Assembly (NCBI GenBank): GCA_028551475.1
Contig: CM052361.1
Coordinates: forward strand, 21,279,491 to 21,343,490
DNA length: 64,000 nt
Direction of reading: 5' to 3'
Origin: Casuarina equisetifolia
Taxonomy: Eukaryota; Streptophyta; Magnoliopsida; Fagales; Casuarinaceae
The notes under the pieces were generated by a model, which worked only from the letters and a program-made list of their open reading frames with translations, had not been told where the DNA came from and ran no database searches. This document shows positions 13,386 to 27,292 of this stretch, piece by piece. The position numbers were made by a program, and so were the translations under genes. Positions within the stretch are counted from its first letter, which is position 1; each line of letters starts with the position of its first letter.

Positions 13386-14234
13386 GGCATAGAATCTCAT
13401 TCCTGTAGTTGTAAAAAGCAACAACAAAAAAAGAAAAAAGAAACACGGAAGTACAACATTTACAAGAATGGAATCCTTTTATCATCCCTCGTTAGATTCA
13501 AGCCACTCAATGTTTTGAAATAGGCCATTAAGTGTAGTAATTTGATATCATTGGTAGGGTAAGATTGTGGTGGCTGCATTTCTAGTACTTTTATTTGCTT
13601 TATTATTGCAAGCGTGATTGTGGCTTTTGTGAGTGTTAAGATCCAAGTGAAATCAAGCATTTTTAGGTAGAAAAGAATGAGAGAAGTGATGATACAAAGA
13701 TTATTTATAATGAGCAAAAAGGTAAAAAGTGACAAAAGCTCTAATTAGATCCTAAAAAGTAATATGTGCACAAGTGATTTGAGCCTAAATGACTTTTATT
13801 TCACAATTAGCCAGCTTTACATTACAAGTTAATGAAAGTCCTATTAATTCTTGGTTAGATGATTAGCTTATATTAGGAGAGAGAAATGAAAAAGCAAACC
13901 TATGAGATTTGGTTAGAGCTTTTGAGAGGTTGCATACTAATGTGGATTTATTTGGAATGCATATAGTTAAAAATATGAAAACTTATACACATACACATAC
14001 ATGGTTAACATAATTAAGGTTTATCTTTTCTTATGAAACTGTTGTAGTGCTTAGATGAAATTTATATTTTTCTTTAAGCTGTTATGTTGAGTAATTATGG
14101 GAGAATCTCATGAAGGGGGTTTGGTGAAAAAACATATATTTTTTATTGCTTTTGTTCAGGTACTAGCAAAATGTAAGTTTGAGGGTTTTAATATGTTCGA
14201 TGAATTTTATATGCAATTGAACATGTCAAGCAAG

Positions 14235-15105
14235 TAATATAATGATAAAAAAAAGTATTATCCCATAAAGATTGATGAATATTAGACTAATTAAGTACCA
14301 ATAATGAATTAATCCTAAAATTTAGCTACCAAATCAAAAAATAGTTAATAATGAATTAAAATTTAAAATTTCTAAAATAAAAATTCAAGACTAATTGAAA
14401 TTGAATCTAAGTAAGAAAAATCAATATGAGAAACATGTTAGAGCATCCAATTTCATCATAAATACTATATATGAATTTCCATAATTTATGCATGCAAGAA
14501 TGATAATACATATGTGATGAAAGAACTTCCTAATTTATTTATTATCCTATATCTAGATATATTAAACCTATTTAGTTCATTAATTCATTATATCTTTATA
14601 TGTGAATTGAAACAAACTAAATGCATTAAGATCTATGAACATTCATAGTTTACAATAAATCTTTTGATCATTTTATCACCAAAAGCCACACAAACAACAT
14701 GGTATATGTCTATCCATATTTAATTCATAATTATATATTATAAAAAGCAACTGCATATTATTACCTCTCAATCTCAAATGTGCGCATTAAATCATTTAAG
14801 TGGTGGTCAATCATTTAAAAGCATTAAACATAATAACATATAACTCACGTAAATAAAATATCTTGTAAAGCATAAAAACTTATAAAATTCACATCATCAT
14901 AGTTATGGTACATTGTCGCTCTAACAAAAGAAAATTACAATATAATGAAATAATAAACCAAAATAATGCTAAAAATTAAGAAAGACATCTTAAATAAAAA
15001 AACATGAAAGTTGTCATCACACTGTCATTTCTTCAAGAATGTTTTGCAAAACTCCTACAAATCAAGCCTAAAATCAAGAATTATAGAAAGTAAAGGAGCA
15101 GAGGT
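14235..15105 (-). repeat. Unclassified dispersed repeat, copy 2 (inverted relative to 6.25-7.08 kb)
   Basis: Reverse complement of the block at 6250-7075, collinear over about 0.85 kb with small indels. It lies in the centre of the A/B inverted repeat. It has no coding capacity that I can see. Confidence 0.7.
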
Positions 15106-15184
15106 AAGTTGTTACACCTCTCCTTTCACTTCTTTTTCTTTTCTTTTTCTCTCCTTTTTGGGTCTTGGTTCTCATAATACCTCA

Positions 15185-15318
<134 letters not shown>

Positions 15319-18039
15319 CTCCTTTCTTTCTTTTCTCTTGTTCGGTGCCTTCCCCTTTTCTATTCACGTTGCTCACCTTTTTTTATTCCTCTTGGGTGGC
15401 GTGCCCTACTTGAACTCTTCATAATTCACTTTTGCTCCACTTTTATGTTTTTGCCCTTTTTATCTTTTTCTTCTATTATGCATGTTGCCTTGTTTTGTTT
15501 CTTCATGTTTCTTTCTTCTACTTTTTTTTTTCTTTTATTCCTCACGTGCCTTGCCCATAGCCTTCTTTTACTTTACTTATCATTGTCTTTTAAGGTTTGT
15601 TGCATAAATAACAAAGATTTAAATAAATATATTAAAACTTAAATGTTATCTTACAAAACTTGTATTATTTATATTCTAAAATAGTCAAGATAACTCTATA
15701 AAAATAGAGTTATCAAGACCCCCAAACTTGACATTTTGCTAATCCTCAAGCAAAAGTAAGAGAGAACATATGTTTTAGACAAAACTCCTTCATGAAATTC
15801 TCCCAAAATTACTCAACTAAACAACTCAAAGAAAAATATAACTTTCATTGTAACACCACAATTGTTTTATAAGATAAGATAAGCTCTTAACTATGTTGAC
15901 CACGTGTATGTGAATCCTCATATTTCAACTATATGCACTCCAAATAGATTCACATTAATATGTAATCTCTCAAAATCTTTAACCAAACCTCATAGGTTTG
16001 CTTTTCATTCCTCTATCCACTAAGGTAAGTCAATCTTCCAACCAAGAATCAGTATGACTTTTATAAGCTTATAATGTGAGGCTAGGCTAAGGGTAAGATG
16101 AAAGTCATTTAAACTTAATTCACCCATGAACACATTGCTTTCTAGGATCTAATTTGAGCTTTTGTCACTTTTTACCTTCTTACTCCTCACAATCAATCTT
16201 TCTATCACCATTTCTCTCATTCTTTTCCATCCAAAAATACTGAATTTCACTCATATTTTAACAATCGCAAAAGCCACAATCATGCTTGCATTAATAAAGC
16301 TAGTAAAAGTACTAGAAATGCAACCATCACAATCTTATCTAGCCAATAGTATTCAATTACTATACTTTGTAGCCTATTTTAGAAAATTGAGTGGCTTGAA
16401 TATGATAAAGAATGATAAAAGGATTCCATTCTTTAGCAAATATTCCATTTCCTTTTTTCTTTCTTTCCTTCTTTTTTTTAAATGTAGACATGAGATACTA
16501 TGTCCTATACAACCATTACAAACATTTTCTTCTCATACTCCATCTTCTTCTCAACTTTTATTCAACTCAAATAGACTTATATCCTAAAAATCAATATGTT
16601 CCCATGCATGGGACGAAATGATAATTTTTTTTTAGTATCAATTTTGTTGTATTGAGTCTTATGTGTCAAATTTTTGTTGTCAAGGTGAGATTTTATCAAA
16701 TATAAGACATTATCCTTGTAAAATAAAGAAGAAAATACAAAAACACATTTGACATGAATATAATGCAAAAACCAATTATGATATTACCCTAGTGGGCCTT
16801 TTTGGTATTAGGTAAAAAGTCTGGCAAAACTTTAGCTTTAGTTGTCCAATTGAAACTTTAAGCATGAAAACCTAATTAAATTTTGTTCATGGAGATCATT
16901 TCTTCAGTTTAGCCAATAAGGTTTTTTTTTATAATTGTCCTTTTTTGGAAGATATTGAAAATTCAAAAGGATCATTCCTACTTGGGGTCGCATGTCAAGC
17001 CATGCAAAAACTCTTTTTCATATTCAATGTGAAAAACATAAAGAAGTTTCTCATTAACCATCACATCATGAGAAATATATTAAAATTTTTAAACTAGTGA
17101 TTGTTAAATATTTTTATTATTTTGGCCTAAATGATTAGGATATGTTTGGATTTCTCTTTTATAATGATTGATTTTAAAGATGAAGATAAACATTTTCTAA
17201 TATTATGTGCTAAAATCTTGTAAATATCTTACATAGCAAGTATGTTAGTCTAATACACTTTTTTATTTGTGAAGATGTTCTTATATCAAAACAAAATGAT
17301 TTTAGAAAGAAGAAAAATAAGTCTCTTAATATGATATCAAAGTTAAAGTTTTAAATGAGATATTCATTAAACTTCTAAATTTAGTATGTTCTAATAGAAA
17401 GTCTTTCCTTATGCTTACTTATCATTACCAAGCAATTTTTTTTTCATTTGTAACTAAGGGAGTGTTGCAATGAATCTCTTCTTTGGGTTAAGGTAGTATA
17501 TTGAATTTAATGTCTATTTTACATTATTATTATATAAAACTATTATATTCATCATATATGAATGTATTTTTCTCTCTTAAAATTCACTTTTAAAGAAAAA
17601 ATGAACTTTCAAAAGAAAATATCAAAATTTATGTTCAAGACAACATCTCATTACTCAAAATTGAGTTTTTATGATTTTACTTCATAACTAGTATCTATCA
17701 CTTCATGCTTGGGGTAAATAATTGTATTTTTTAATGGTCAGCTTACAATATATGTTTAAGTATCTCTTTTTTTTTCTTTTTCCTTTTTCTAATAATCCAT
17801 CTTTGTCAAGGAAGATTTAGTCATTTTCTTAGCACAACCCTTCAACAACCATTAAAGTTTCAGATTTTAAGTACATAAAACCAATGGTAGTTAAGTGAAG
17901 GTAGGTCCTGACTCTAGAAACAAGACTTAAAACTTCTAGCACTTCTACATTCGAAAAGGAAAAGCCTTCCAACAATCATTTAACAAAGACTGGAATTGAA
18001 AAGAAAAGAGAAAAGAATGGAAACTAAGGACAATTATAA

Positions 18040-18040
<1 letters not shown>

Positions 18041-18090
<50 letters not shown>
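18041..18090 (+). repeat. (GA)n microsatellite in unit B
   Basis: GA tract of about 50 bp, the reverse-complement counterpart of the CT tracts at 9936 and 22918. Confidence 0.9.
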
Positions 18091-18093
<3 letters not shown>

Positions 18094-18380
18094 GGTGGAA
18101 ATAGGACTTGAAACTTTTAATTTTATTGAAAATTTTGAGATGTATTATTACCCTTACAATGAGACTTAGTTTAATAGGTAGAGTTCCTCAACAAGATCAG
18201 TATCATATCTCTCACTTTGTCCAACTAAAATCATTTTATTCAACCAAGGACAACAAGGTATGTAGGGAGATGTAAGGCAAAAGAAAAGAAAAAAAATCCA
18301 TTGCACTACTTTTAGTAGTGATCTGGCATATAAATTATCCTTTTTTTTATTTTTGACGTCTTCCAAGCTTACATGACCTT

Positions 18381-19645
18381 TCAAGGGCTCCCTCCAGGGT
18401 ATTTGCAAGCATTGTAACCTAGAATCAAAGAAAAGAAAAGAAAAGAAAAGAGTTAAGAAAATTACATGACAATCCACGAGAATAATAAATGACAAAGCAA
18501 ACTAGAAATGCATGTTTTACATGTGAAGCTAGTTTTGAATTGAAACAAAAAAAGTCATTGCTTCTCTATCTTGCTATAGATGGTGTATTTGGTGCATGTT
18601 TAGGAAGAAGAAGATTAGACTAGGTTTTGTTATGAATATTTATCTCACATTGAAATTATAGATTTGGGAGCCTAAGCTTATAACATATAAGGGTATACCT
18701 CCTCTTGCTTATAGATTTTAGGATAGGCCTCCTTAATTTAACATGATATTGGAGTCATTGCACATTTCCTTATATTTGTGATGGACCAACACCATCCTTA
18801 ATATTAGTCCTACTTATAATGATTTTTCCACAGTGTGGAGAGAATGTATTGAGAATGCTTATCTCATGTTGCACATATTGATGCATGAGTATGGTATTAT
18901 ATTAGACAAGTAGTATATCTATGAATTTTAGGATGGACTTTTTTACTTTTAAAATGAGAACCATATTAACTGGCTATCACACTAACCACTGCAAAACTTA
19001 TCTTAGTATTTTACATTTACTTAATTTTATATGCCATTGAAAAATAGAGGAAATAGATGCTTATGAATTGAAGCTTACTAGGATTCGTGGTAGCGATGGT
19101 TCCGGTGACAATTCCAGCTTGTGAAAAGTCACAGCTTGATGGACTCTTTCGAAACTTTTGGAAATAGAGATTCATGGCATAGGCAGCATGTGATGCAATA
19201 GTGTTTGGATTATAACAGACACCGCCTGGGTGGATCGGGCTGCAATCAATGCCTTGGCTGCAAGCATAGTCAATGTTTGATTGCAATTGGGCTTCAGAAA
19301 CTCCATTCTTAGGAACGCACCAGCTTGCTGCACTTGTGGTCTAGTGAGGACAAAGGAAAGCACGGGTAATGTTATGATAGGAATGATGCTTGAGAACAAG
19401 CTTCTACAGGACAAAAATTGCCCTAATACACCTCTGAAAAATGATAAATCCCTCACCTGGACATCTTCATGAACAAATGATTGCGATTTTGCAACACAAA
19501 CCAAGAACCATCAGAGTGCGTACATGAACAAGAAACCAAAAGTAAAGCTCAAAAACCAAGAAAAAAAATCCTAACCTGCAAGGCCACAGGCCAAGACGAG
19601 GATGCCAAGCAAGAGCACTGGTGAATGCCGTGGAATCATAGCCAT
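18381..19645 (-). CDS. X8-domain (CBM43) small secreted protein, copy B
   Basis: Minus-strand copy with the same layout as copy A. Exon 1 (19645-19576) encodes a signal peptide beginning MAMIPRHSPVLLLGILVLA and keeps a GT donor. The main exon (19340-19079) encodes the X8 core, and the last exon (18418-18381) ends YNACKYPGGSP. Main and last exon lengths (262 and 38 nt) equal those of copies A and C, and all six cysteines remain. As in copy A, the short middle exon needed to keep frame (SQSFVHEDVQ) lacks an AG acceptor. The conserved core suggests either recent duplication or some remaining constraint. Confidence 0.68.
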
Positions 19646-19734
19646 GGTAGCACTCACTTTCTTACAATGTACAAAAATTGTATTGATATAAGAGAGAAGG
19701 AAGGTGATATGGGAAATGGCGGGAGGATGAGTAC

Positions 19735-19742
19735 TTTATATA
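19735..19742 (-). promoter_or_regulatory. TATA box of X8 gene B
   Basis: TATATAAA on the minus strand, 90 bases before the ATG at 19645. Confidence 0.55.
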
Positions 19743-21380
19743 CAGATTAGGAGAGGACACATGGAGTGGTAGCCAGGTGTCCCAACACACCAATAAGTTG
19801 GAGGGTTGAGCGAATTTCATTGGACGTATGATCAAGATTTACGACATTTTTGGTAAATCTTGCACGAATTTGTAGGCTCAATTATTGTGTAGCCAGAAGA
19901 AATACAAAGTTGACATTCCTAATGTTTAAGGTTTATAAAATTAGGCTCTTCTAGACTTTTATGTTGAGATTAAAAAATTAAGGAAATAGATTAATTTTTT
20001 TCAAAAAACAAATGATTGCTAAACATTGTGTTTATCTGGACCTAAATGATTATAGTATGTTTAGATTTTTTTTTATTGATTGAATTTAAACATGAAGATA
20101 AATATTTTTTGACATTATATATGTCAAAATCTTATAAGTATTTTACATTTCCCAACACATTAGTCTATTACACTTTTTATGTGTAAAGATGTTCTTATCT
20201 CTTTTAAGTTAGTTCTAATAAGAAATATATTTTTCAATATGATATTAGAACCAAAGTTTCAAGTAAAATACTAATTTACTTGTAAATCTAGTAGGTCTCA
20301 ATGAAAAGTTTGCTTCTTTTCTTTTTTCTTTTTTTTAGTTTGCTTTCATACATAATAATCATTACTACCAAACGTCTTTTGTACATAGCCAAGGTAATCT
20401 TGCAATGAATCTCACTTCGAGATAAGACAATCTATTTTTTATTTTAATATTTTATTCAATATATATACTCAATTCACGTATTCAAGGAGTTGAACTTAGA
20501 GTTTTTATTAACTCACCACTTGAACTAGCTACCCAATGATAAAACAACTTGTGATTTAAAGAGGAGAACATGCAATCACAATGGGACTTGAACCCACCAA
20601 GATTTTTTATTATTATTATTCAACTTGCATTTTACATTGTTAATAGCATACTCATTTATAAAGATGTTGTGATGTTTTCATTTCATTATAAGGTGACTTG
20701 AAAATAGATTGCCTTATCTTGAAGTGAGATTCATTGCAAGATAACCTTGGCTATAGAGGAAAGACGTTTGGTTAGTAATGATTGTTAAGTATGAAAGCCA
20801 AAAAAAAAAAAAAAACCAAACTTTTCACTAGGACCAACTACATTTACAAGTAAACAAGTATTTCACTTCAAACTTTGGTTCTAATATCATATTGAAAAAC
20901 ATATTTCTTATTAAAATTAACTTATAAGAGATAAGAAAAGCTTCACGCATAAAAAGTGCAATAGACTAATGTGCTGGGAAATGTAAAATACATACAAGAT
21001 TTAACATATATAATGTTAGAAAATATTTATCATCATCTTTAAATTCAATCAATAAAAAAACTGAACATACTATAATCATTTGGGTCCAAATAATCACAAT
21101 GTTTAGCAATCATTGGTTTTAAAAAAAAAATTAATCTATTTCTTTAATTTTATATTCTCAACATAAAAGTCTAGAAGAACCTAATTTTATAAACCTTAAA
21201 CGTTAGGAATGTCAACCTTGTATTTCTTTCGGCTAACCACTAACTGAGCCTATGGATTCGTGCAAGATTTACCAAAAATCATAAATCTCGATCACACATC
21301 CAATGAAATTCGCTTAACCCTTCAGCTTATTGGCTTGCTAGGACACATGGCTACCGTTCCACGTGTCCTTTCTAGCTCTG

Positions 21381-21388
21381 TATATAAA
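21381..21388 (+). promoter_or_regulatory. TATA box of X8 gene C
   Basis: TATATAAA, 90 bases before the ATG at 21478. Confidence 0.55.
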
Positions 21389-21477
21389 GTACTCATCCTC
21401 CCGCCATTTCCCATATCACCTTCCTTCTCTCTTATATCAGTACAATTTTTGTACGCTGCGAGAAAGTAAGTGCTACC

Positions 21478-22733
21478 ATGGCTATGCTTCCACAGCGTTC
21501 ATCGATGCTCTTGCTTGGCATCCTCGTCTTGGCCTTTAGCCTTGCAGGCTAGGATTCTTTTTTCTTGGTTTTTGAGTTTCGGTTTTGGTTTCTTGTTAAT
21601 GTATTCACTCCAATGGTTCTCGGTTTGTGTTGCAAAATCGCAATCATTTGTTCATGAAGATGTCCAGGTGAGGGGATTTATCATTTTTCAGAGGCATACG
21701 GGCAATTTCTATCTTGTAAAAGCTTGTTCTTAAGCATCATTCATGTCATAACATTGCTTTTGCTTTCCTTTGTCCTTACAAGACCTCAAGTGCAGCAAGC
21801 TGGTGCGTTCCCAAGAATGGAGTTTCTGAAGCCCAATTGCAGTCAAACATTGACTATGCGTGCAACCAAGGCATTGATTGTAGCCCGATCCACCCAGGCG
21901 GTGTCTGTTATAATCCAAACACTATTGCATCACATGCTGCCTATGCCATGAATCTCTATTTCCAAAAGTTTCGAAAGAGTCCATCAAGCTGTGACTTCTC
22001 ACAAGCTGGAATCATCACCGGAACCATCACTGCCACAAATCCTAGTAAGCTTAAATTCATAAGCATCTATTTCCTTTGTTTTCCTATGGCATATAAAATT
22101 AAGCAAATGTAAAATACTAAGATAGTTTATGTAGTGGTTAGTGTGCATAGTTAGTCAGTGTGGTTCTCATTTTAAAAGTAAGAAAGTTCATCCTAAAATT
22201 CATAGATATACTACTTGTCTAATATAATACCATACTCATGTATCTATATTCGCAACATGAGATAATCATTCTTAATACATCCTCTCCACGCTGTGAAAAA
22301 ATCATTATAAGTAGGACCAATATTAAGGATTGTGTTGGTCCATCACAAACATAAGGAAATGTGCAATGACTCCAATATCATGTTAAATTAAGGAGGCCTA
22401 TCCTAAAATCTATAAGCAAGAGGAGGTATACCCCTATCTATTATAAGCTTAGGCTTATATATCTATAATTCCGATGTGAGAAAAAAATCCTTAACAAAAC
22501 CTACTCTAATCTTCTTCTTCCTAACCATGCACCAAATACACCATCTATAGCAAGATAAAGAAGTTATGACTCTTGTTGTTTCAATTTAAAACCAGCTTCA
22601 CATGTAAAACATGCATTTATAGTTTGCTTTGTCATTTGTTATTCGCATGGATTGTCATGTAATTTTCTTAACTCTTTTCTTTTCTTTGATTGGAGATTAC
22701 AATGCTTGCAAATATCCTGGTGGGAGTCCTTGA
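21478..22733 (+). CDS. X8-domain (CBM43) small secreted protein, copy C (possibly defective)
   Basis: Exon 1 (21478-21547) encodes MAMLPQRSSMLLLGILVLAF and on, a signal peptide. The main exon (21783-22044) encodes the X8 core (SWCVPKNGVSEAQLQSNIDY, with six cysteines conserved), and the last exon (22696-22733) encodes NYNACKYPGGSP. The donor after exon 1 reads CAG/GCTAGG where copies A and B have CAG/GTTAGG. It would have to act as a GC donor in a poor context; unspliced, the next codon is a stop. The middle exon again lacks an AG acceptor. Copy C is therefore the most doubtful of the three. Confidence 0.6.
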
Positions 22734-22912
22734 AAGGCCTTGTAATCCTATAAGATGTCAAAAGTAAAGAGGATAATTTATATGCCAAATCACTACTAAA
22801 AGTAGTGTGAAGGATTTTTTTTTTCTTTTCTACCTCCCTCAATGTCTCCTTACATACCTTGTTGTTCTTGGTCCAATAAAATGATTATTGAAAGTTTCAA
22901 GTCCTATTTCCA

Positions 22913-23021
<109 letters not shown>

Positions 23022-23905
23022 ATATAATTGTCCTTAGTTCCCTTTCTTTTCTTTTCTCTTTTCAATTCCAATCTTTATTAAATGATCATTGGAAGGCTTT
23101 TCCTTTTTGAATGTGGAAGTGTTGGAAGTTTCAATTCTTGTTTCAAGAGGCAGGACCTACCTTCACTTAACTACCATTGGTTTTACGTACTTAAAACCTG
23201 AAACTTTAATGGTAGGTGAAGGGTTGTGCCAAAAAAATGACTAAATCTTCCTTGACAAAGATGGATTATTAGAGAAAAAAAATGCTTAAACATATATTAT
23301 GAGCTGACCACTATTAAAAATACAATTATTTACCCCAAGCATGAAGTGATAAATACTAGCTATTAAGTAAAATTATAGGAACCCAATTTTTGAGTAATGA
23401 GATGTTGTCTTGAACATAAATTTTGATATGTTCTTTTGAAAGTTCATTTTTTCTTTAAAAGTGAATTACAAGAGAGGATAATTCATTCATATATAATGAA
23501 TATAATATTTTTATATAATAATAATGTAAAATAGACTTAAAATTCAATATACTACCTTAACCCAAGGAAGAGATTCATTGCAACATTCCCTTAGTTTCAA
23601 ATGAAAAACAATTGCTTGGTAATGATACGTATAAGGAAAGACTTTTTATTAAAGCATACTAAATTTAGAAGTGAATGAATATCTTATTTAAAACTTTAAC
23701 TTTGATATCATATTAAAAGGCTTGTTTTTTTTTTCTAAAACCATTTTGTAAGATATAAGAACATCTTCACAAATAAAAAAGTGTATTAGACTAACATACT
23801 TGCTATGTAAGATATATACAAGATTTTGACACATAATATTAGAAAATGTTTATCTTCATCTTTAAAATCAATCATTATAAAAGAGAAATCCAAACATACT
23901 AAAAG

Positions 23906-24419
23906 ATGTCATGTTACAGGGGAAAAAATTGAAGGTAATTAACCGTGAGATCTTGGCCATATTAAACATGTGTTTTATTCTTTTTCTTCAAAGAGGAAAG
24001 TGAGAGGTTTATGCATTAGGTAATAACATGATCATGCACTAAACTATGATAAATGATTAGCATAATATAATCAGGAAACAATCTTGAACATGACATCAAT
24101 GATTAGCAGTACCATTTATACGAATCTTATGGTGGGCTTGAGCAAGCTCGAGTTAAGAAAATAAGTAAAAATCATTTTTTTGGTGTTTTTGGGTTTTATG
24201 TGGGGAAAGTGAGTGTTTGGCAGGGAGGCCAGGAGGAAAAACGAAAATATGAATAATAAAAATAAAAAATAGACACCAACAAGTTCCAAGACGTAAAGGC
24301 AATGCCACCAATCAAGGAGGTGCTCCACTACCAATCCCTAGTAAAAATTAAATAAATGATGCAAAAGTTAATCACACAACTTAAAGGTTTCTATTCTCTG
24401 GAAAATAAGTCTACTTACA
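23906..24419. other. Spacer after unit C
   Basis: No gene recognised. It may include the outer part of the gypsy relic that follows, but I could not find an LTR edge. Confidence 0.35.
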
Positions 24420-25968
24420 ATTGAAACAATGCTCCCTTTAAATAGGTAGCTAAACCTAACCCTAGAAGGATCCTGGTAAATCAATAATTCTTAAAATCTA
24501 ATTTTAAAAGAATCCTGATAAATTAAGAATCCCTAAAATTAAGGAAGTCTTAACAAATCTGGATTCTAACAAATAAGGAAATCCTAAACAAATTAGAGAT
24601 CTAACAAGTATGAAAACCCAGATAAATCAGGAACCTAGACAATTAAGGAAAACCAAACAAAAGAAAATATTCTCAAACAATAAAGTAAATCTAAGAAATT
24701 AAGGACTCAATATCTATTTAGGAAACCCCCTATATTAAAGACTGTAGAGATGCTATGAAATATTCTTGGGTTGCTCTTCAATCTTGGCCTTCTTAGACCC
24801 ACTGGATTATGTTGTGGACTCTTAATTCTTTGATATGGAACTTGTAATATTAGGCCTTAAGTACATCCACATCATCTCCCTTTCTTGACAAAGATTTGTC
24901 CTCAAATCTTGATGTTGGTTTGGGTTTTATCACTCCATAGATCCACAATCCAAGTTTGTGCACACAAATCAATCTTTAACTTTGGCGGCCTACCCAAGTG
25001 TGTTGGTTCACAAATAAATGACCAACTACCATGCTACTTGCATGGAAGTCTACAACCTAAGCAACAATATGATCCAAACAAGTAGCTGAAGTTATGGAAT
25101 GTTGTAGTAGCACCTTCATCAATTGCATTGAAAAGTCTTGGTGATTATTGTTGACATGTTGTCTTCTCATGATTTGACAATACAAACCCATAAAGGAAAC
25201 CATTGTTCATGCTTAATGCCTCTAAATTCTTCAACTCTTGTATGAAACCTTGTGGATCTTCTGATAGAATTTCTTTTATTACCTTGTTCGGTATATCTCA
25301 TGCTTTGGTAGATTTGAACTTATTGGATCTACCTCCTTTTTAGGCATCACATCTTACTCTGGAGGATCCAAGCACTTTGGATTTGAAATCATGGTTGTTG
25401 TTGCCTCAATTTTCAAAAGGTTCAAACTTTCTAGGTCCACCTCCTTCTCTACTAACACCATTAGCTTTGGTTCTATTTCTGTTGACTTTGTTTCTTCTAC
25501 TTAAGCAACTTCTATGACTTTCTTTGGTGAAGCTTCTCTCCCATACCACCTTTCTATCCACATATCATAGTCTTCTTTGTCATAATTGTAATTGTTCTGT
25601 TGTTGGTACCTAAAATATGAAAAGCGTAATATTTTTTTTGGTTGCATCGTGGGTCTTGGCTTCGGGATTTGTTCATCTTGCGCACATCAACCTGGTCTTG
25701 CTTGAAATCTTTGGGCAAGAAGTGCCTTTTGAGTAGCTTCTTTAGTTTCTCCCATGAATAGACCTTTTCCTTTCCATCTCAAACTTTTTGTTTCTTAACA
25801 TTCTCCCACCATAAAAAAGCAAATTCTTTGAGATGAAGAACAGCAATCTTATATTTCTTCTGATCATCGTATGCTTGGAACTCAAACACCCCTTCAATAG
25901 AATATAGCCAATCAACAAAATCATTGGGATCAAGAGTACCCTTGAATTTTGGGATCTCAACACATAGG
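24420..25968 (-). mobile_element. Ty3/gypsy LTR-retrotransposon relic, minus strand
   Basis: The minus strand at 25640-25968 encodes a gypsy gag segment (IPKFKGTLDPNDFVDWLYSI, then FLWW and WEKLKKLLKRHFLP). The region near 24850-24900 resembles the end of a gypsy polyprotein followed by LTR-like sequence with 'aggaatcc'-type short repeats. The middle of the element is missing. It is a broken, old fossil, and its ends are not defined. Confidence 0.7.
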
Positions 25969-27292
25969 CTACAATATTCGTCAATTGGGAAAAGGTGTGT
26001 GTGACGACAACTAGATTCTTTGTTAACACTAATGGACAGTTGTTTTGACTATTTTGCTATAGGTAGATGGCTTAGACAAGATGACCTATTAGCTCTATAT
26101 TTCGTTTGTAATTGCTATAGAGTTGCTTTCAAGATGCCTTAAGGAATCCATGAAGGTTAATAATTTCAAACATCATTGGGAAGCCTCTAAAGAATGATTA
26201 ACACACTTTGATTTTGATAATGACCTAATGTTATTTAGTAAAGGAAATCAAGGTTTTATTCAAGCCCTAATAGTGGGTCTTCATAAGTTTCAAGCAATGT
26301 CAAAGCTTAAGCATAATCTAACTAAGACTAGTGCTTTTATATGCAATGTGTCCATAGGTACAAAAAACTTTATCCCATCTTTAGCCTATTCAATTGGAAC
26401 ACTCCCAGCTAAGTCCTTAAGGGTACATTTATCTTCTAGAAAACTGAAGTCACATGATGGTTAGTTTCTAGTGGAAAGGATAGTAGCTAAAATTTACTAT
26501 TGGAACTAATAAGTTTCCATCATTGGTAAATAGAGTTTAACTTAAAAATTCTCTCCTATTTTCAATACAAACTTATTAGGCACCTCTTTCATACTTCTAA
26601 GAAAAATTTCAAAGCAAATGGGTTAAATAATGAAAAAATTTCTTTGGTTGTGTCTATAAAATAAAGAGTATAGGTCTAAGGTTAATTGGAATTAGGTACG
26701 ACATTAAAAGAGCAAGGGACTAGAATATAATACCTAAAACAAAAACATGTGGAACTTATTGTCTCAAAAATTATATGGTCAACATGAGTAAATACTTACC
26801 TTATAAAACGTTGATAACTTTCAAATGTAAAAGAACCTAGGAATAATACTTGAACTTGGAGGAAAATTCTTAAGGGAAATCCAATGGTTGCTTATAGAAT
26901 AAAATGGGTAATAGGTAATGACAAATTAATGTCTCTACAAGATGATTTTTGGTTATTAGAAGGACTTATAGTTATAAGAAGTGGAAAGCAAGCCATTCTT
27001 GGCTCTAGAATACTTGGGAATCCAAAGGTAGTCATGATAATCAAGAATAAATAGTGGAACTTACCTACCAATAGGAGATTTTTATGGCACAAACTTACAA
27101 GTAATATCAATACTTTGCCCAAGCCTAACAATGAGATAAAATATAAGTTTATCTGTATTTCTCAATTAGTCTATACTATTATAGTTGGTTATAAAGAATT
27201 AGCTAGCAATAATGAATAAACTTTAATTCTTCGGAGCATCTAGAGATAAGGCCTTTTGCCTATGCCACACATAAGATGGATATGGGGTTGCC
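25969..27292 (+). mobile_element. Second copy of the LINE fragment
   Basis: Collinear with 4035-5340 and clearly more similar to it than two unrelated LINE copies would be. The frame 26228-26464 differs from 4289-4525 at only a few residues. It starts and stops mid-element at both ends: the left end abuts a gypsy gag relic in opposite orientation, and the right end falls after 'atggatatgggg'. A cut at both ends points to segmental duplication rather than independent transposition. In-frame stops show it is dead. Confidence 0.8.

Larger units (their letters stand above)
7440..14170 (+). repeat. Segmental duplication unit A (forward)
   Basis: Positions 7440-11400 and 13390-14170 align with the reverse complement of unit B (about 15690-20700), and 7590-10860 aligns directly with unit C (20700-23905). 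The A-specific interval 11400-13390 is largely a LINE relic. Units A and B form an inverted repeat around a centre at about 14.2-15.7 kb. The unit includes an X8 gene, a C/CT-rich microsatellite and AT-rich flanks that carry the same order of landmarks in all copies. Confidence 0.8.
15690..20700 (-). repeat. Segmental duplication unit B (inverted)
   Basis: Reverse-complement copy of unit A, collinear from the 7440 edge (here about 20700) to the 14170 edge (here about 15690) but without the 2-kb LINE. Its outer part (about 17150-20440) is also the reverse complement of unit C (20700-23905), with a spacer of roughly 260 bases at 20440-20700. B therefore forms a palindrome-like pair with each neighbour. 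Confidence 0.8.

Noticed and set aside
24116-24334. Minus-strand ORF next to the gypsy relic as a host membrane protein
   Set aside because: It is low-complexity Phe/Leu-rich translation of AT-rich repeat-flanking DNA with no further support.
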